Assembly: GCA_020736575.1 (NCBI GenBank)
Contig: JAGPYM010000061.1
Coordinates: forward strand, 1 to 64,000
DNA length: 64,000 nucleotides
Source of the DNA: Thelonectria olida
Taxonomy: Eukaryota > Ascomycota > Sordariomycetes > Hypocreales > Nectriaceae
Direction of reading: 5' to 3'
The translations under genes were made by a program, and so were the position numbers. Shown one piece after another: positions 1 to 11,800 of this stretch. The notes beneath the pieces are model-generated. The model searched no databases, was not told where the DNA came from, and was given only the letters and a program-made list of their open reading frames with translations. The number at the start of each line of letters is the position of its first letter. Position 1 is the stretch's first letter.

Positions 1-264
1 CAATAGAGCCCATCCAGCAGGCTACTAAGTGGCTGGAAAAGGGCTATGTGGGAAAGGCAGCAAGGGCCCTATACGATTCGGCCCCCCTAGCCCCCGAGAA
101 CCAGGCCACCTGGGACATCCTTAGGGAAAACACCCTATAGGCCAGGAAGACCCCTTCCGGGGGGCTAGGCCGGCAGCCGGCCAACCAGTAGCTAAAGAAG
201 CCATCCAAGACGCCATCTCCTCAACAAATAAGGAGACTGCCCCAGGCCTCTCCGGCTGGACTAG

Positions 265-2232
265 ACCCTGCTAGACCTAGCTACCCGGGAACCGTCTGTC
301 ATATCCTTCCTACGCCTCCTAGCGGATATGATACGCCAAGGAACAGCCCCCGGCCCGGACCTCCTCCGGGCAGCCCGCCTAATAGGCCTCCAGAAAGACG
401 ACGGCGGGGTCCGACCTATTGCAGTAGGAGACTTAGTCTATAGGGTAGCTATGAAAGCTATCCTAAAGACCTCCTATAGGTCAGACATGCTCCTGCCCTG
501 GCAGCTAGGGGTAAACACCCCTGGAGGCGTTGAACCTGCTATTTTCATCCTAGAAGAAGCCATTCAGGGAGAGAATAAGGGCGGCTACACTAGCCTAACT
601 ACCCTAGACCTCTCAAATGCTTTTAACTCGATAGAAAGGGCTAGTATAGCTGCAGCTGTAGCTAAGCATGCCTCCATCCTCTACCGAGCTACAGCCTGGG
701 CCTATAACAAGCCCAGCCTGCTAGTCACAGCAGGCGGCACCTCTATAGCCTCTGCTAATGGTGTCCGTCAGGGAGACCCGTTCGGGCCCCTCCTTTTCTC
801 CCTAGCTATCCGACCTACCCTAGAGGCCCTAGCGGCTAAGCTGCCCAATGCACTCATAGTGGCCTACCTAGATGACATTTTCATCCTCGATAAGGGCCCT
901 GCGGGAAACGCCCTAGCAGCTGCCAATCAGGTCTTCCGGAATTCCCCTCTTACCCTTAACACAAGGAAGAGTAAGGAATGTAGCATCCAAGACCTAAGGA
1001 AAGACGGCCTAGCCGCCCTAGGGACCTTCATTGGCCCCCTAGAGGCTAGGAAGGCTTTCCTAGCAGCCAAAATAGCCCAACTGCAAGGGGCTATCAAGGC
1101 TATGATTGGCCTGCCTAAGCAGCACTTCCTGCTACTGCTACGGGGCAGCATCCACCTCCTCCTCCGGCACCTGCTGCGGCAGCTGGAACCTAGGGGCCTA
1201 TTAGCCCTATGGGATACAGCTGACAAGGCTATCCAGTCAGCCCTGCAGGACCTAGCCTCGAGGGGCCCTGGAGACCACTCCCTAGACATTCCAAGAGAGC
1301 TTATTGGTCTGCCGGCTAGGGAAGGCGGCTTTGGAATCCCTATACATATGGACCTGGCCCCGGGCCTATACCAGGCAGCCAAAGAGGCAGCTAGAGGGAT
1401 AATCTCCCAAATAGCCCCCCTCTCAGTGGCTAACCCGGCCCCAGGACCCTATGTGGAAGGGACTGGCCCTAGCGCTGTGCCCACAGCCCAAGAGGTCCTA
1501 GCCAACCATAACAAGGAACACCTCGAGAGCCTCCAGGCATCCCTACAACCCCCGCAGCTACGATCCCTACAGGAAAACGCCTCCTATCTCGGCCGTAAGT
1601 GGCTACAAGTCTTGCCCACTCAAAAATCCCTCCTTTTTGCAGACTTGGAAGCTACTGAGGCTATTAGGACCCGTTTCCTCCTGCCAATCAAACCCCTAGG
1701 ATCAACCTGCAGCCACTGCGGAGACCTAGTCTCGACCAACCACGAAGACACCTGTAAGGCAGCTGCCCGCAGGTGGATCAGTCGCCATAACCAACTAGTC
1801 TATGCTTTTCGAAACACTCTCTCTACTAAGACTAGCTTGGAAGTGGAAATCGAGCCCCTAATTGGTCCAAATACTAGCCTGCGAGCCGACTTTTCAGCTA
1901 TCCTAGGCACTAGCCGCTATTTTTATGACGTCAAGGTTGTAGCAATAAATGCTAATTCGTCTAAGGAAGAAGCCCTTGAGACCCTAGCGAAAGCTGCAGA
2001 CAACAAGAGGAGGAAATACGCAGCCCTAGGCCCCTTTTTCCATCCAATTGTCATCTCTGCCGGCGGCCTAATGGAACAGTCAACTGCACAGACCTATAAG
2101 AGCCTTCAAAAGCTAGTAGGGCCGGCAGCAGCCTCTTGGCTAGATACAACTATCGGGCTTGCCCTAACGAAGTCTAGAGCTGCAGCTGCAGCCTCTATTA
2201 CTAAGTCTAGGCCTAGCCAATCACACCCCTAG
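265..2232 (+). CDS. Reverse transcriptase with CCHC zinc motif and PD-(D/E)XK-like endonuclease tail (partial)
   Basis: Open frame of 634 codons from the ATG at 328, and open upstream to 265. It would copy element RNA into DNA at the nicked target. Visible RT motifs, numbered from ATG 328: template-grip stretch around residue 26; motif A with D94 in LDLSNAF; motif B NGVRQGDPFGPLL near 144-156; catalytic YLDD at 180-183. Downstream is a zinc motif C461-x2-C464-x7-H472-x3-C476, then D521, D534 and K536 arranged as PD...D-x-K, with basic residues near 560-563. Zinc motif followed by nuclease is the C-terminal order of RLE-type LINEs; the nuclease call is my inference from motif spacing. Leucine is often CTA and the tetramer CTAG is very common. 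The N-terminus is frameshifted, so the element is probably dead. Confidence 0.75.
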   Translation, partial: TLLDLATREPSVISFLRLLADMIRQGTAPGPDLLRAARLIGLQKDDGGVRPIAVGDLVYRVAMKAILKTSYRSDMLLPWQLGVNTPGGVEPAIFILEEAIQGENKGGYTSLTTLDLSNAFNSIERASIAAAVAKHASILYRATAWAYNKPSLLVTAGGTSIASANGVRQGDPFGPLLFSLAIRPTLEALAAKLPNALIVAYLDDIFILDKGPAGNALAAANQVFRNSPLTLNTRKSKECSIQDLRKDGLAALGTFIGPLEARKAFLAAKIAQLQGAIKAMIGLPKQHFLLLLRGSIHLLLRHLLRQLEPRGLLALWDTADKAIQSALQDLASRGPGDHSLDIPRELIGLPAREGGFGIPIHMDLAPGLYQAAKEAARGIISQIAPLSVANPAPGPYVEGTGPSAVPTAQEVLANHNKEHLESLQASLQPPQLRSLQENASYLGRKWLQVLPTQKSLLFADLEATEAIRTRFLLPIKPLGSTCSHCGDLVSTNHEDTCKAAARRWISRHNQLVYAFRNTLSTKTSLEVEIEPLIGPNTSLRADFSAILGTSRYFYDVKVVAINANSSKEEALETLAKAADNKRRKYAALGPFFHPIVISAGGLMEQSTAQTYKSLQKLVGPAAASWLDTTIGLALTKSRAAAAASITKSRPSQSHP

Positions 2233-2239
2233 AGCCCTT

Positions 2240-2530
2240 TTTCTATTTTAGCCCTTTTATCTCTTTTTTCTCTTTTTATCTCTTTTTATTCCTTTTATCT
2301 CTTTTTATCTCTTTTCATCCTATTTATCTCTTTTTATCTCTTTCTACCTCTCTTATTTCTTTCTATCTTTCTAACTTCTTTCTATCTTTTCTATCTCTTT
2401 CTATCTCTCTAATCTCTTTCTATCTTTTGAATTTCTTTCTATCTCTTTCTAGCCCTTTCTATCTCATTTTATTCCCTTTTTATTTTCTTTTATCTCTCCC
2501 TATCTCTCCTATTTCTATATATCTCTTTTA
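2240..2530 (+). repeat. Pyrimidine-rich low-complexity tail of the LINE
   Basis: About 290 bp of imperfect TCTTTTTATC / TTTCTATCTC units follows the stop codon of the reverse transcriptase. LINEs commonly end in simple repeats, so this is most likely the element's 3' tail. It grades into the AT block at about 2530-2580. Confidence 0.6.
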
Positions 2531-5500
2531 TTTTTATTTTCTCTTATTACTATTTCTATTACCCTTAATATGTTTTTTAGTATAAAATAAGTAGGCAAAT
2601 AGCTAGTTATAGCCCTAAATAAACCCTATCCCAACCCTTTAAGTTAAATTTTATAATCCTATTAAAAATACTTTAATAAACCTATTTCCAGTTTTTTAGT
2701 AAATAGTTTCTTATAAACTTAATATTATACTAGTATATTCTTAAGTCTATTATTAGTTAGTACCTCTTTCTATTATTTAAGGTTTTTATTTATTTATATA
2801 AATATTTTCTTAAAAAATATAATTATTTTTTATATTTATTACACTTGCCCTTTCTTATATTTATATTATATTTCTTTTAAAAGTTATATCTTTTTTATAA
2901 GTTAGGGAGTATTTTTATTATTATTCTATTATACTTTTTTATTCTTTTTAATAAATGTTTAAAATCTTATATTATTTAAATTATTATTTATATTATTAGC
3001 TATATTACTTTAAAAAGCTTATACCTAGCTAGTATACTAACTAATAAGGGGGTTATATTAGTAAAGCTATAAGTAACCTAGGAGTAAGTTATATTTTTAA
3101 AAAGGTATAATATTAAAATTAACTTCTTAATTTTTTCCTTTAATAAACACTTTAAGGTAATTAACCTTATGGATAACTTGTTTATTTTTATACTTAAATA
3201 GTTTTCCTTTTATATTAAATATTCTATAAGGTATATTCTTATTCTTTTATAATAGCTTAAAATAATTAACTACTTATAAATTAACTCTATTTATTTTTAC
3301 TTTACTATCTATTAATATAATAAACTATTATTCTTTAATTTATACTTATAATATTATTTACTATTATAGTAATATATTATTAGGTCTTTATATTATATAT
3401 AGAGCTCTCCTTAAAGGTTCTATAAATTCCTTTTACTCTTACTAGTCTTATAGTTCTATTATAAGTAGTATTTATTATTTTTTAACTTTTAATATACTTC
3501 TTTAATCTAGTTTTCTATTATATTATTCTTTTTAAGTAGTATATTATAAGGTTATATATATTATACTAAATGCTTCCTATACTAATTTACTATTTTAATT
3601 TGTTTATATATAAGGCACTTAGGGTATAAGTATCCAATTTTATTATATATTCTATTTATATATTTTTTAAGGAGTATATATATATACTCTATTAAAATAA
3701 TAATATTTAAATAGTATAATTAGATTATAATCTTTTATAATATTAAGTTAGTAGTTTAATACTATTATCCAATTAGGTATAGTTTTAATTATAGTAAGTA
3801 GTAGTTATTTTTAACTTTATTATTTAGGTAGTATATATAATTATAATAGTAGTAAGATACTTATAAGATTATATAATAATTTTAATATATTATATTAAAA
3901 ATAGGTGTATTATTTTTATAAAACTAATAAAGTTTATATTTTCTAAATTATATTACTTATTATATTATACTATAAATATAAAATTCTTTAATATTAATTT
4001 TCTATCCTTATCTAATCTATTTATAAATTAGGTAAACTTATTTTATCTCTCTTTTTTTATAATATTTTTCAATTTTTTATTAGGTATTTTATAAATAACT
4101 AATTCTTCAGTTTATAACTATCTGGTTAACTGCATATTATTAAGCGAGTTAGGAAATATATATTATATATTAACTAGTAGTTCTAATTCTTAAGCCCTAT
4201 TTAAGTCTAATAGTATTAAAAAGGGTTATAGGATATTATTCTTACTTTAAATTATAAGTTCTTATTTTATAAAGTTAATAAGTTTAATATTAGCTAGACT
4301 TAGGTTAAGATTATTAGGTTTGTTAATTTATTAATATTTTAGCTATAAGTTCCTAGCCTTAGTATATTATTTTTCCTTTTTATTATAAATAATATTACTT
4401 CCTTTCGGGCTTACTACCTTACTCCTATAAACTATTATAAGAGTTCTTATATTATTCTAACTAATATATCCAGTTTTTTATAATTTAGGGACTAGTCTTT
4501 ATATAGTATACTTAGTAATATTTTATTTATATAGGTTGGATTAGGCGTTTAGTTAAATTGTTATATTAGTATTATTATACTTAGCTTCCTCCGTTCCTTA
4601 TATAAACTCTATAATATTAATAGTATAATATTATTAGGATTCCTCTATTATTATAACCATTTTATACTATTATAAGGGTTTTCTTTAAGATATTCTAATT
4701 AGGTATATTATTTTAGGTATGTTAATTATACTTTTACCTATTTTTATTTTTATAAATCTAGCAATTACCTAAATAGGTTTTATTATATATAATAAGTTAT
4801 ATCTTCTATTTTCCTTTTACTAGGCTTGCGGGGTAGTATCTATTATTCTTACTATTCTTATAAATATAATAGTTATTATTATAATATACTATCTAATATA
4901 TTAGGGCATGCTCCTAAGGTTTAAAGTACTAGTTAATTTTACTATTAGTATAAATATAATAGTTTTTATTTATATATATTACTTAATATTATAGGGCGTA
5001 CTTGTATTATTTATTATAATTTACTAGGTTAGTTATAATTATAATAGTTACTACTAGTATTCTAGTAGTTATTCTAACTGCTATTTATAGTTCGTTCTAT
5101 TAGTTAGTATTATTTAAGCGTCTTTACCTTTTAAAATAGGCTTAAACTTCTAGTTAGTTTTATTAGAGTTTTAATACTTATTTTAAAATGTCCCTTCTTT
5201 CTATAGTTCTAATAAGTAACTTGCAAATAGTCTTATTATATAGCTCCAAGCTCTATAAGTTTAAATTTATACTATAGGAGGTATTATTTTAATAGGCTCT
5301 TTCTTTTCCTTATTATTTTTTACTTAATACTAGTTAGGGTAGTAGGAATTATAAAAGGTATTTCATCCTATATAGCATTCTTAGGCCTTCTCTCTTCTGT
5401 ATTTATACTATCTTTTATTAATCTTAATAGCTATAGTAATAAACTTTATAAGGGTTTTAGGATTTTACTTTATAGATCTCATCTTAACTTCTTCTTTAAG

Positions 5501-8324
5501 TCCCTAATAGTAGATTTCTATAAGTATATTATTATTTATTTAAATTTAGCTGTAACTTATTAAAATATAATAAAATAGGCAGTAGTAGACTTAAGTTATT
5601 TAATTTAATAGATATTAGTAGCTACTTATTACTTTTTATTAACTATTTTAAATATATTTTTAAGTGCAGTTTTAAAATTATCCTATTTTAAGAAGATATT
5701 AATTATATCTTAATTTAGCTAATATTATTATTATACTTAAGGTAGTCTTTTATAATAGGTTTAAACTAGGTAGCTATAGTTCCCTTTATATAACTATAGG
5801 TATATATAACCCTTCTTTTAACTAAGGTAAGTCTATATAAGAACTATTAGAAGTAGGTTCTAAAATATATAAAAAAAGTATAATATTTTTAGAAGTTCTA
5901 TTAAAAGGTTCTAATTAAGGTAGCTTAACTACTTTACTAGAGTTATATTCTCCATTCTACTAAATACTAGGGCTTATTATCTTAACTTTATATTAAGTAT
6001 AGAATTAGTTAATTAAGTTCTAAAGTTATTAGACTTTAATATAACCTCTATATTATTAGATAGAGTATTATAACTAGGGGTAAGTTATTTAATATAAATT
6101 AAAAGTATTAGTAAATTAACTTCTAGATATAATTATAATAATATAGTATTACTTAAGGTAATATAATAACCTTTTAAATAAAAGCTTTTAATATATAACA
6201 ATCTGGTTAATTCCTAATAAATAAAATTAGAGAGTTTTAAGTTTATATTAGTAGAAAGATTAGGGCGTTAAGGTCTAAGTAATATAATAGTTATTATATT
6301 AGTAATATACTTAAAGTAAATAAGTATAATTAAGTTATATTAAAAGCTAAAGTAGCTATATTTATTAATATATTAAATAAATATATTTATATACTAAGGT
6401 ATACTTATAGGCTTACTAAATAGAGGTAAGTCTAATTAGGTAGCTTATTATAAGTAAGTGAGTTAGAAGTTCTAGCTTACTTATATAAAATGAGTTTAGG
6501 ATCTAGTATTATATAAAAACTGGGTCTATTATAGTTCTGCCGGGCGCGACCGCCTGGTCCCAGCTTGGGTTATAATATGCAATTAACTAGCTTCCCTATT
6601 ATTAGATTAATTTTAACATTATTATTATTATTCTTATTTTCTATTTAACTTTTAAATTATTTTATAACTAGCTTTTAGATTTATTATTCCATTTTAATTA
6701 CAATTAGCTAATATTATTTTATACTAACTCTTACTTTTATACCTACTTATATAACTTATATAAGCTTTCTATTAAGCTATTTTATATCCTATACTTATAA
6801 GCTGCCATTTTACTATATATATTCTAACTACTCTCTATACAGCTTAGCTAGCTTATATTTTTACTATAATACCTATTTTATTAATATTAGCTATAATATA
6901 TATCTTATAATTATTTATCCAATTAATTTAAAAATAAATCATACTATCTTATAAGTATTATTATAAATTGCCTTTATTTTATTTTAATTTATAATAATTA
7001 TAATCTGTCTATTTATTATAAAAATATTCCATATAAGCTACTATAAGTTATAATATTATAGTATTATTACTTTTAAACCCCTACTTAAAAGCCCGCCTTA
7101 TATATATATAAGTATTATAAGTACCTTTTAAACTAATTATAAGTTTTAAAGCTACTTTTTAACCTTATATTACTTTTAATAGTTTTGCACCAAGTTTTAA
7201 ATTAATAATTCTATTAGCCTTACCACTCTTACTAACCTAGGTTCTAGCTAGTTATTTTTTAAGTTAGTTACAAATAATTAACCTACTTTAAGCTATATTA
7301 TACTATTAGTAATCCAGCCTATATTAATCTTTTAGCTAACTTTCTCTTATAATCCTTTAAATAACTAATCTAGCAATTTCTACATTTTAATAACCTAACT
7401 ATAAAACATATAAATAAAATTATTAACTTTAATCTACTTACTATTATAAAATAATACCTTTCTATCCTTAGCCTATTATATTAATAGCTATCTGCTTATC
7501 TTTTTATACTAGCCTTTTTTATATACTATTTACCTAATAATTATACTAATAATTATATAAGTACTAATATATATTTATATTATATATTAATCCTAAAATA
7601 TAAATACTACTTTTACCCTAACTTTATTTTAATCCTAAGGCTAGTCCTTAAATATTACTTTTAAAAAAAATAATTAGACCTATTATAGCATAGCTACTAA
7701 TATTCCTATATATAAGTGCGCCTTTATATAGCTAAGTAGCTATAATTAAATACCTAATACTATATAAAAGTATAGTAGTAGGTTTATATATATATTACTA
7801 CTAATATAAGCTTTAATTAAAATAATAATAAATTAAAAAATAGCCCAGTTAAGCGCTCTATATTATAGGCCAGCTATACCCTTATTATTTATTAGGTTAT
7901 TATTATTATTATTATTACTCTTAGCCTCCCTATTTCTATTACTATAAAACCTACTATTATAACTATTAGAAAATCCATCCCCTTAAGCTTATTAACTATA
8001 TTATATAATAAGCTTTACTACTTATTAATAAAGTAAATAGCCTACTATTTAAATGCCTTTTTATATCTAATATAAAATGCTTACTAGTAAAAGCTTAAAT
8101 ACTAATAACTAATAAACTAATACTTACTTATTAATACCTTTTTACTTTTATATTTAAATAGTATTCCATTTAAATTTATTACTATTATACTAGCAAGCTA
8201 TTAAAATGTCTCTATTAGTATACTATTAAATTGCTAGTAGTAGTAGTCTACCTTATAGTTAAAGCTCTACCTAAGCTATAATAGTAGTAAATATTTACAA
8301 ACTATTTACTTATTTTCTTACTAG

Positions 8325-10186
8325 GCTTGCCCTATTATTACTACCTTTACCCTTATCCACTTAGCTATATTAAAAATATTAAATAAATCCTATAAGCTAA
8401 AATGCCTTACCTAATCTAACCTTTTTACTTATACTAAATCCTAATTAATATTCTCTTTTAAATTGCCCTTTCAGAGCTATATAATATCTTCTATTTTAAG
8501 CTTAGCCTAACTATTAGTAATAATCTTTTCTATAGTACTATCTCTTATAATACTAGTAATATTTACTATATTATTAATATCCTTATAATCTCAAATAATT
8601 TAATATTATATATACTTTCTATATATTTAAATTTATAATTAAATTTTAATTTACTATTTTTTTTACTATTATAACCTACCTCTCTCTAGTAATAGATAAT
8701 ATTATCCTATACTATTATAAAATACTTATATTTAAAGCAGCTATATTTATATAATATATCTAGTAGTTTAATTACTATACTACTATTATTAAATAGTTAA
8801 GCAAGTTTTAAATTAGCCAAGTTTATAATATTAAAATAGTTTTTAATATCTTTTAGTATCTATTTTATTAGTTAATACTTATACTAGAAATGCAACTTAA
8901 TACTAATATTAAGCTAAACTGCTATTTTATAATATTAATAAATAAGTATCTAGTGCTCCTTATTAAATTATATAATATTATTTATAGTTTATAGCTTTAA
9001 TTTAATTTAATTTTTTAAGTTTTTTTTAATAGGTAAAATAGTAAATGCAATTGCAAATTCCCTTTTAATAATAAACCCCTTTTTATATAACCCTAAACTT
9101 AAGTTAACCCTAGTTAAACCTAAATCTGGAGTTATAAAATTTAAACTAATTAATAACCCAGCCTAACTCCAAGTAATATTACTCTAAAGCCCAGGCTATA
9201 TATACTAATTTATATGGGCAATTTTAATTAAATTGCTAGCAAATAGTACTTAGGCTCGCCCTATTATTACTGCCTTTACCCTTATTTACTTAACTATATT
9301 AAAAATATTAAGCAAATCCTATAAGTTAAAATACCTTACCTAACCTAACCTTTTTACCCATACTAAATTCTAGTTAATATTCTCTTTTAAATTGCCCTTT
9401 TAAAACTATATAATATCTTTTATATTCAGCTTAGTCTAGCTATTAGTAATAATCTTTTTTATAATACTATCTCTTATAATACTAGTAATATCTATTATAT
9501 TATTAATATTATTATAATTTCAAATAATTTAATATTATATATACTTTTTATATATTTAAGTTTATAATTAAATTTTAGTTTACTATTTCCTTATACTATT
9601 ATAACTTACCTCTCTCTAGTAATAAGTAATATTATCCTATACTATTATAAAATACTTACATTTAATATAATTATATTTATATAATATATCTAGCAGTTTA
9701 ATTACTATACTATTATTATTAAATAGTTAAATAAGTTTTAAATTAGCTAAATTTATAATATTAAAATAGTTTTTAATATCTTTTAATATTTATTTTATTA
9801 GTTAATACTTATATTAGAAATGCAATTTAATACTAGCGCTAGGCCGAACTGCTATTTTATAATATTAATAAATAAGTATTTAATACTTCTTATTAAGTTA
9901 TATAATATTATTTATAATTTATAGTTTTAATTTAAGCTAATTTCTTAAGTTTTTTTTAATAAATAAAGTAGTAAATATAGTTATAAATTCCCTCTTAATT
10001 ATAAATCCCTTTTCTATATAACCCTAAACTTAAATTAACCCTAGGTTAAACCTAAATCTAGGGTTAGGAAATTTGGACCAATTAATAACCCAGCCCAACT
10101 CTAAGTAATATTACTTTAAAGCCCAGGCTATATATACTAATTTATATAAGCAATTTTAGTTAAATTGCTAGCAAATAGTACTTAGG
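8325..10186. repeat. Tandem direct duplication, two copies of about 930 bp
   Basis: The segment starting near GCCCTATTATTA at 8329 recurs at 9258, a period of 929-930 bp. The similarity runs through both copies, including the shared ending with GCAAATAGTACTTAGG at about 9240-9255 and 10171-10186. Most differences that can be read are transitions. It could be a tandem duplication made before or during RIP, or two adjacent repeat units of an unrecognised element. Confidence 0.8.
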
Positions 10187-10710
10187 TTTTTATTACTAAT
10201 ATTTAAATTATATTAGTTAGTATTAATTTATATAAATACTATAATAGGAGCATTTTCCTTAATTAATATTTAAATGTTAAAATAATACTTTAAATAATTA
10301 GTTATTTCTATTAAATTAAATAAAAGAATATAATTATATTTTACCATTTTAAAATATAAAACTCCTATTATAATAATATTAAGCAGCTTTATATAACTAA
10401 ATAAATAATATAACTATTAGTAAAAATTAGTCTTTCTAATTAAATAAAATATAAGCTTTTAAAAATATATATTTATAAAATAATAAAAAACACTTAATAT
10501 ATACCTTTTAACTATTATAATTAAATTATTAAATATAAGGTAAGTAAGAGCAATCTAATATATTATTTAAACTATATAATTATTTTAACATATATATTTT
10601 TTATATTTACTTAAGTTCTTTTTAATAGTAGTAAGAAGAAATAAGTTTTTTAAAATAATAATATAAATTATATTATTAAAACAGCTTAATATATTATATA
10701 TTTTATAAAA

Positions 10711-11124
10711 GGAAAGCTTAAAATAGTTAAGCTAATAAAAAAGTAGCTAGCCCTTAAAAACGCCTAATTTAATTAAAAGCTAATTATACTATTTAAAAAG
10801 AATTATAAGTTTTTAAAAAAGCTTTTTAAAAAGAATAATATAATTTTCTATAAAAATAAATAAAATTATAAGGCTATAAAAAATTATAAGGTAAAAAAAA
10901 AGGTAAATAAGCTAGTAGTAAACTCTTTTAAAAATAAAAAGAAGCCTTTTAATATTAATAATAAAAATAAAAAAAATAATAAAAATAATAAAAGTAAAGC
11001 GGATATATTAGAAGCTCTTAAAGCTAAAAGAATTATAAAGATTAAAATTAATAAGAGAGCTTTAATAGAAATTACCCTTAATATTAAAAGCCCTCCTTTT
11101 ACTTTTAATTTTACCCCTAAGTAA
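10711..11124 (+). pseudogene. Decayed ORF inside the AT block, transposase-like C-terminus suspected
   Basis: Frame 1 from 10711 to the stop near 11122 has only a few stops in about 137 codons, far fewer than expected in such AT-rich DNA, and all are TAA or TAG, as RIP makes from CAA and CAG. The C-terminal half, from about 10999, is Lys/Arg/Ala-rich and contains ADILEALKAKR. This resembles the basic tail of fungal pogo/Fot-type transposases, but that is a weak, memory-based resemblance. What is seen is a depleted stop frequency in one frame; the family is inference. Confidence 0.3.
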
Positions 11125-11619
11125 TATTAGGCCTAATTTTAAGCTACTAATAATAGTCCTACTATTAAAAGTAGCAAGTATAATAGTAAAAGTAGTTATA
11201 ATAGTAAAAGTAGTTTTTAAATTTTTTAGTTTTTAGAGTGCTAAAAGGTTCTCTAGTTAAAAAGTAAATAAGGTTATACTAGTAATTAACTTACTAGTTT
11301 AAATAGTATAAATAGATATTTTATTAAAATACTTATTTTTATAATATAATCTTATTATTAAGTAAATAAAAGTTACTTATAATATTAATAATAAAGTTAT
11401 ATAAATATAGCTTATAATATACTACTTTCTAATATAGTTTAGCTCTTATAAACTAGCTATAAGTAGCTTTAAAATTATAGCACTTATAATTATATAATTA
11501 AAAGAGTAAGTTAATATTAAATAAATAGTTAGGCTATTATTATAACTATACTAATAAGGGAGTTTTAAGTTTTTAATATAATAAGAATTATTAAAAAAGG
11601 TACTATTTACTAGAAGTAT

Positions 11620-11800
11620 TATATAAAAGATACCTCTACTAGCTATAGTTACTAGTTATAATTACTAGCTATAATTTAACTATTTATAAGAAAATGTATT
11701 TTTTACTAAAATAACTATATAAAAGATACCTCTACTAGCTATAATTACTAGCTATAATTTAACTATTTATAAGAGAATATATTTTTTATTAAAATATATT
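11620..11800. repeat. Short tandem duplication, about 90-bp units
   Basis: TATATAAAAGATACCTCTAC and the following ACTAGCTATAATTTAACTATTTATAAG occur twice, beginning at about 11620 and 11717. One copy has an extra AGTTACTAGTTATA insertion. It lies inside the AT block and has no visible coding content. Confidence 0.7.

Larger units (their letters stand above)
1..2535 (+). mobile_element. Non-LTR retrotransposon (LINE), endonuclease-domain (RLE) type, 5' end cut by window
   Basis: This GC-rich element ends abruptly against the AT block. Coding similarity starts at the window edge but changes frame twice: reading frame 3 from base 3 to about 140 ends in TAG, frame 2 is readable at about 197-262, and frame 1 is open from 265. 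The 5' part is therefore decayed, while the reverse transcriptase and C-terminal part remain open to 2232. A pyrimidine-rich tail of short TCTTTTTATC-like units follows. The domain order RT, CCHC zinc motif, PD-(D/E)XK-like motif is that of LINEs carrying a restriction-like endonuclease (R2, NeSL, Hero, Utopia and relatives) and not an N-terminal APE endonuclease. The 5' boundary and any ORF1 are outside the window. Confidence 0.75.

Noticed and set aside
927..1382. Minus-strand ORF of 151 codons
   Set aside because: It is antisense to the reverse transcriptase, with no independent support.
9070..10080. CCCTAA/TTAGGG-like words in both 930-bp copies, suggesting an interstitial telomere
   Set aside because: The words are irregularly spaced, never form a tandem array, and occur at the same place in both copies as part of a longer non-telomeric sequence.
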